Positions 62,831 to 64,000 of a stretch of DNA of 64,000 nt are shown in pieces. Source of the stretch: Clostridia bacterium (GTDB lineage: Bacteria; Bacillota; Clostridia; Oscillospirales; Acutalibacteraceae); the NCBI GenBank assembly GCA_017481575.1, contig JAFUPA010000008.1:36391-100390 (forward strand). Direction: 5' to 3'. A model generated the notes under the pieces. It had not been told where the DNA came from. It saw nothing but the letters and a program-made list of their open reading frames with translations, and made no database searches. The position numbers and the translations under genes are program-made. Numbering within the stretch: position 1 is the first letter of the stretch; each line of letters opens with the position of its first letter.

Positions 62831-63502
62831 ATGCCTAAAATTTTGATAGTTGACGATGAGCGAGATGTTGTAGAGCTTCTTCGCAATTATTTTGAGCTTA
62901 GTGGTTATGACGTGTTGTTTGCATACGATGGTGAAAAGGCGCTTGAAAAAATGAGTCAAAAACCCGATGTAATACTTCTCGATGTCAATATGCCAAAACT
63001 AAACGGACTTGAGGTATGCAAAAAGATTCGGGAATTTGTTTCCTGCCCGATCTTGTTTTTAACAGCTAATGTAGATGATGTTGATAAAATAAACGGTTTT
63101 TCTGCAGGCGGTGATGATTATATCACGAAGCCCTTCTCGCTTGATGAATTGGGCGCCCGTGTCTCGGCTCACTTACGTCGTGATATGAGATTGCAGAAAA
63201 AATCCGATTTGAAATTCAATGACGATTTGGTTATAGACTATTCCTCAAAAGCCGTCTATTTCAAGGATACACCAATTTCATTTTCCAAAACGGAATTTGA
63301 CATTATAGAACTGCTTTCCACCAATGCCGGTATCGTTTTTGATAAAGAGCGTATATATGATCGCTTATGGGGATTTGACAGCGACGGCTACTCTATGACG
63401 GTAGTTGAACATATCCGAAAGATACGGGCAAAATTTACAGAAGCAGGCTGCAAATCATACATAGCAACAGTATGGGGGTGTGGGTATAAATGGGAAAATT
63501 AA
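62831..63502 (+). CDS. OmpR/PhoB-type response regulator
   Basis: A 223-residue regulator: receiver domain with acidic pocket LIVDDERD, phospho-accepting Asp in VILLDVNMPK, and Lys in ITKPFS; C-terminal winged helix with SKTEFDIIELL and VEHIRKIRAKF, ending YIATVWGCGYKWEN. ATG 62831 has AGGAGGTG upstream. It overlaps the kinase gene by 13 bases. AT-richer than the core genome, in keeping with an acquired region. Targets are outside the window. Confidence 0.93.
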   Translation: MPKILIVDDERDVVELLRNYFELSGYDVLFAYDGEKALEKMSQKPDVILLDVNMPKLNGLEVCKKIREFVSCPILFLTANVDDVDKINGFSAGGDDYITKPFSLDELGARVSAHLRRDMRLQKKSDLKFNDDLVIDYSSKAVYFKDTPISFSKTEFDIIELLSTNAGIVFDKERIYDRLWGFDSDGYSMTVVEHIRKIRAKFTEAGCKSYIATVWGCGYKWEN

Positions 63503-64000
63503 GGAAAGCTATTGCAAGAATACCGCTAATGCCCTCACTGATAATCGTTATGTCATTTTTTATCATATTAGCGGTAATTCTTTCAAAAACAACGACGAGC
63601 TTTGCAAATGAACAAATACAACTCATTGGGGCAAAATATACTGTGTTTGAAGAGAAAACCGAGGTTGACGATGAATCAGAACATGGTATTGTACGTACTC
63701 TTTATATAGATGTTCTTCCGTTTTCCGAGGAAGATAAACAAGCGTATGATTTCTACACAGTGATCTATGAGTATTCCTCTTTTTTCTGGTGTATTGTCAG
63801 TATTACGATCGGTGCCGTTATCTTTTATTTCGGTAAACTACAAAAGCCGATAAAACTTTTAATAAATGCTTCGGAAAACATTTCCGATGATAATCTCGAC
63901 TTCGTTATAGATTACAGCGGCAAAGACGAGCTTGGACAGCTATGCTCTTCTTTTGAAAAAATGCGGTTATCGCTGATGGATAATAACCGAACAATGTGGC
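63490..64000 (+). CDS. Sensor histidine kinase (3' partial)
   Basis: The first 170 residues of a sensor kinase, cut by the window end. Two membrane segments (PSLIIVMSFFIILAVIL and FFWCIVSITIGAVIFYF) flank an outer loop of about 65 residues, and a HAMP-like linker follows (KPIKLLINASENISDDNLDF...GKDELGQLCSSFEKMR). The H-box and ATPase domain are not included. It pairs with the overlapping response regulator. Such pairs often control a downstream ABC transporter, which would be outside the window. Confidence 0.88.
   Translation, partial: MGKLRKAIARIPLMPSLIIVMSFFIILAVILSKTTTSFANEQIQLIGAKYTVFEEKTEVDDESEHGIVRTLYIDVLPFSEEDKQAYDFYTVIYEYSSFFWCIVSITIGAVIFYFGKLQKPIKLLINASENISDDNLDFVIDYSGKDELGQLCSSFEKMRLSLMDNNRTMW

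Overview
The window (about 45% GC) looks like chromosome from a Gram-positive gut Clostridium, most likely a Ruminococcus-type Oscillospiraceae. That is inferred from the gene content: RqcH (NFACT), SepF/DivIVA, a YlbF-family protein between miaB and mutS, TrmK-Nif3, TmcAL next to acetate kinase, split transketolase subunits, dockerin-bearing secreted proteins, an NPDTG-type wall anchor, and tandem short hairpins between genes. No 16S gene is present, so genus is an inference.

Layout. 1-1.5 kb: the end of a peptide-export or RiPP-like locus (ABC exporter, PqqD-like protein, SipW-like signal peptidase). 1.5-4.7 kb: ABC-F ATPase and GH20 hexosaminidase. 4.7-7.3 kb: TraX-like membrane protein, a four-tRNA cluster (Gly-Arg-His-Gln, minus strand), a frameshifted alpha/beta hydrolase and a small repeat protein. 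7.3-11.7 kb: rqcH-nif3-trmK-DUF1858 on the minus strand, diverging from ispE. 11.7-15.9 kb: three secreted dockerin proteins and one repeat-rich wall-anchored protein with a cohesin-like domain. 16.4-20.9 kb: MacB-type ABC transporter. 21-30 kb: miaB-ylbF-mutS-mutL-miaA and an HlyD-like protein. 30-35.7 kb: yggS-sepF-divIVA-lspA-rluD, then a two-gene transketolase. 35.7-38.8 kb: an unknown membrane-anchored protein, a second DivIVA-like protein and an orphan fumarase beta subunit. 38.8-44.2 kb: surface polysaccharide genes (rfbA, rfbC, rfbD, two GT2 enzymes, a TupA-like ATP-grasp). 44.2-46.7 kb: GH51 and GH43 arabinose-releasing enzymes. 46.7-58.1 kb: small membrane proteins, tmcAL, ackA, yqxD, a tandem membrane paralogue pair, galK, a TVP38 protein and a phosphoglucomutase.

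58.1 kb to the end looks like an accessory island beside a tRNA-Leu gene: a TIR-like protein, a 55-residue protein, a tyrosine integrase, a 1.5-kb non-coding stretch, and a two-component system cut by the window end. The most unusual signal is in the non-coding stretch. It holds eight irregularly spaced copies of a CATTCCGAA-centred repeat. Six are exactly 21 bp and each reads on the minus strand as a complete six-codon mini-ORF (M-T/I-x-x-S-E-stop). They lie upstream of the integrase and are separated from it by an intrinsic terminator. A neighbouring stretch folds into dense hairpins, including a possible three-way junction.

The genes fit a fibre- and glycan-using anaerobe: GH20, GH51, GH43, galactokinase, phosphoglucomutase and acetate kinase point to sugar fermentation to acetate, while the dockerin and cohesin-like proteins suggest a small surface assembly. 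All functions are read from motifs and gene order only; no database search was run.
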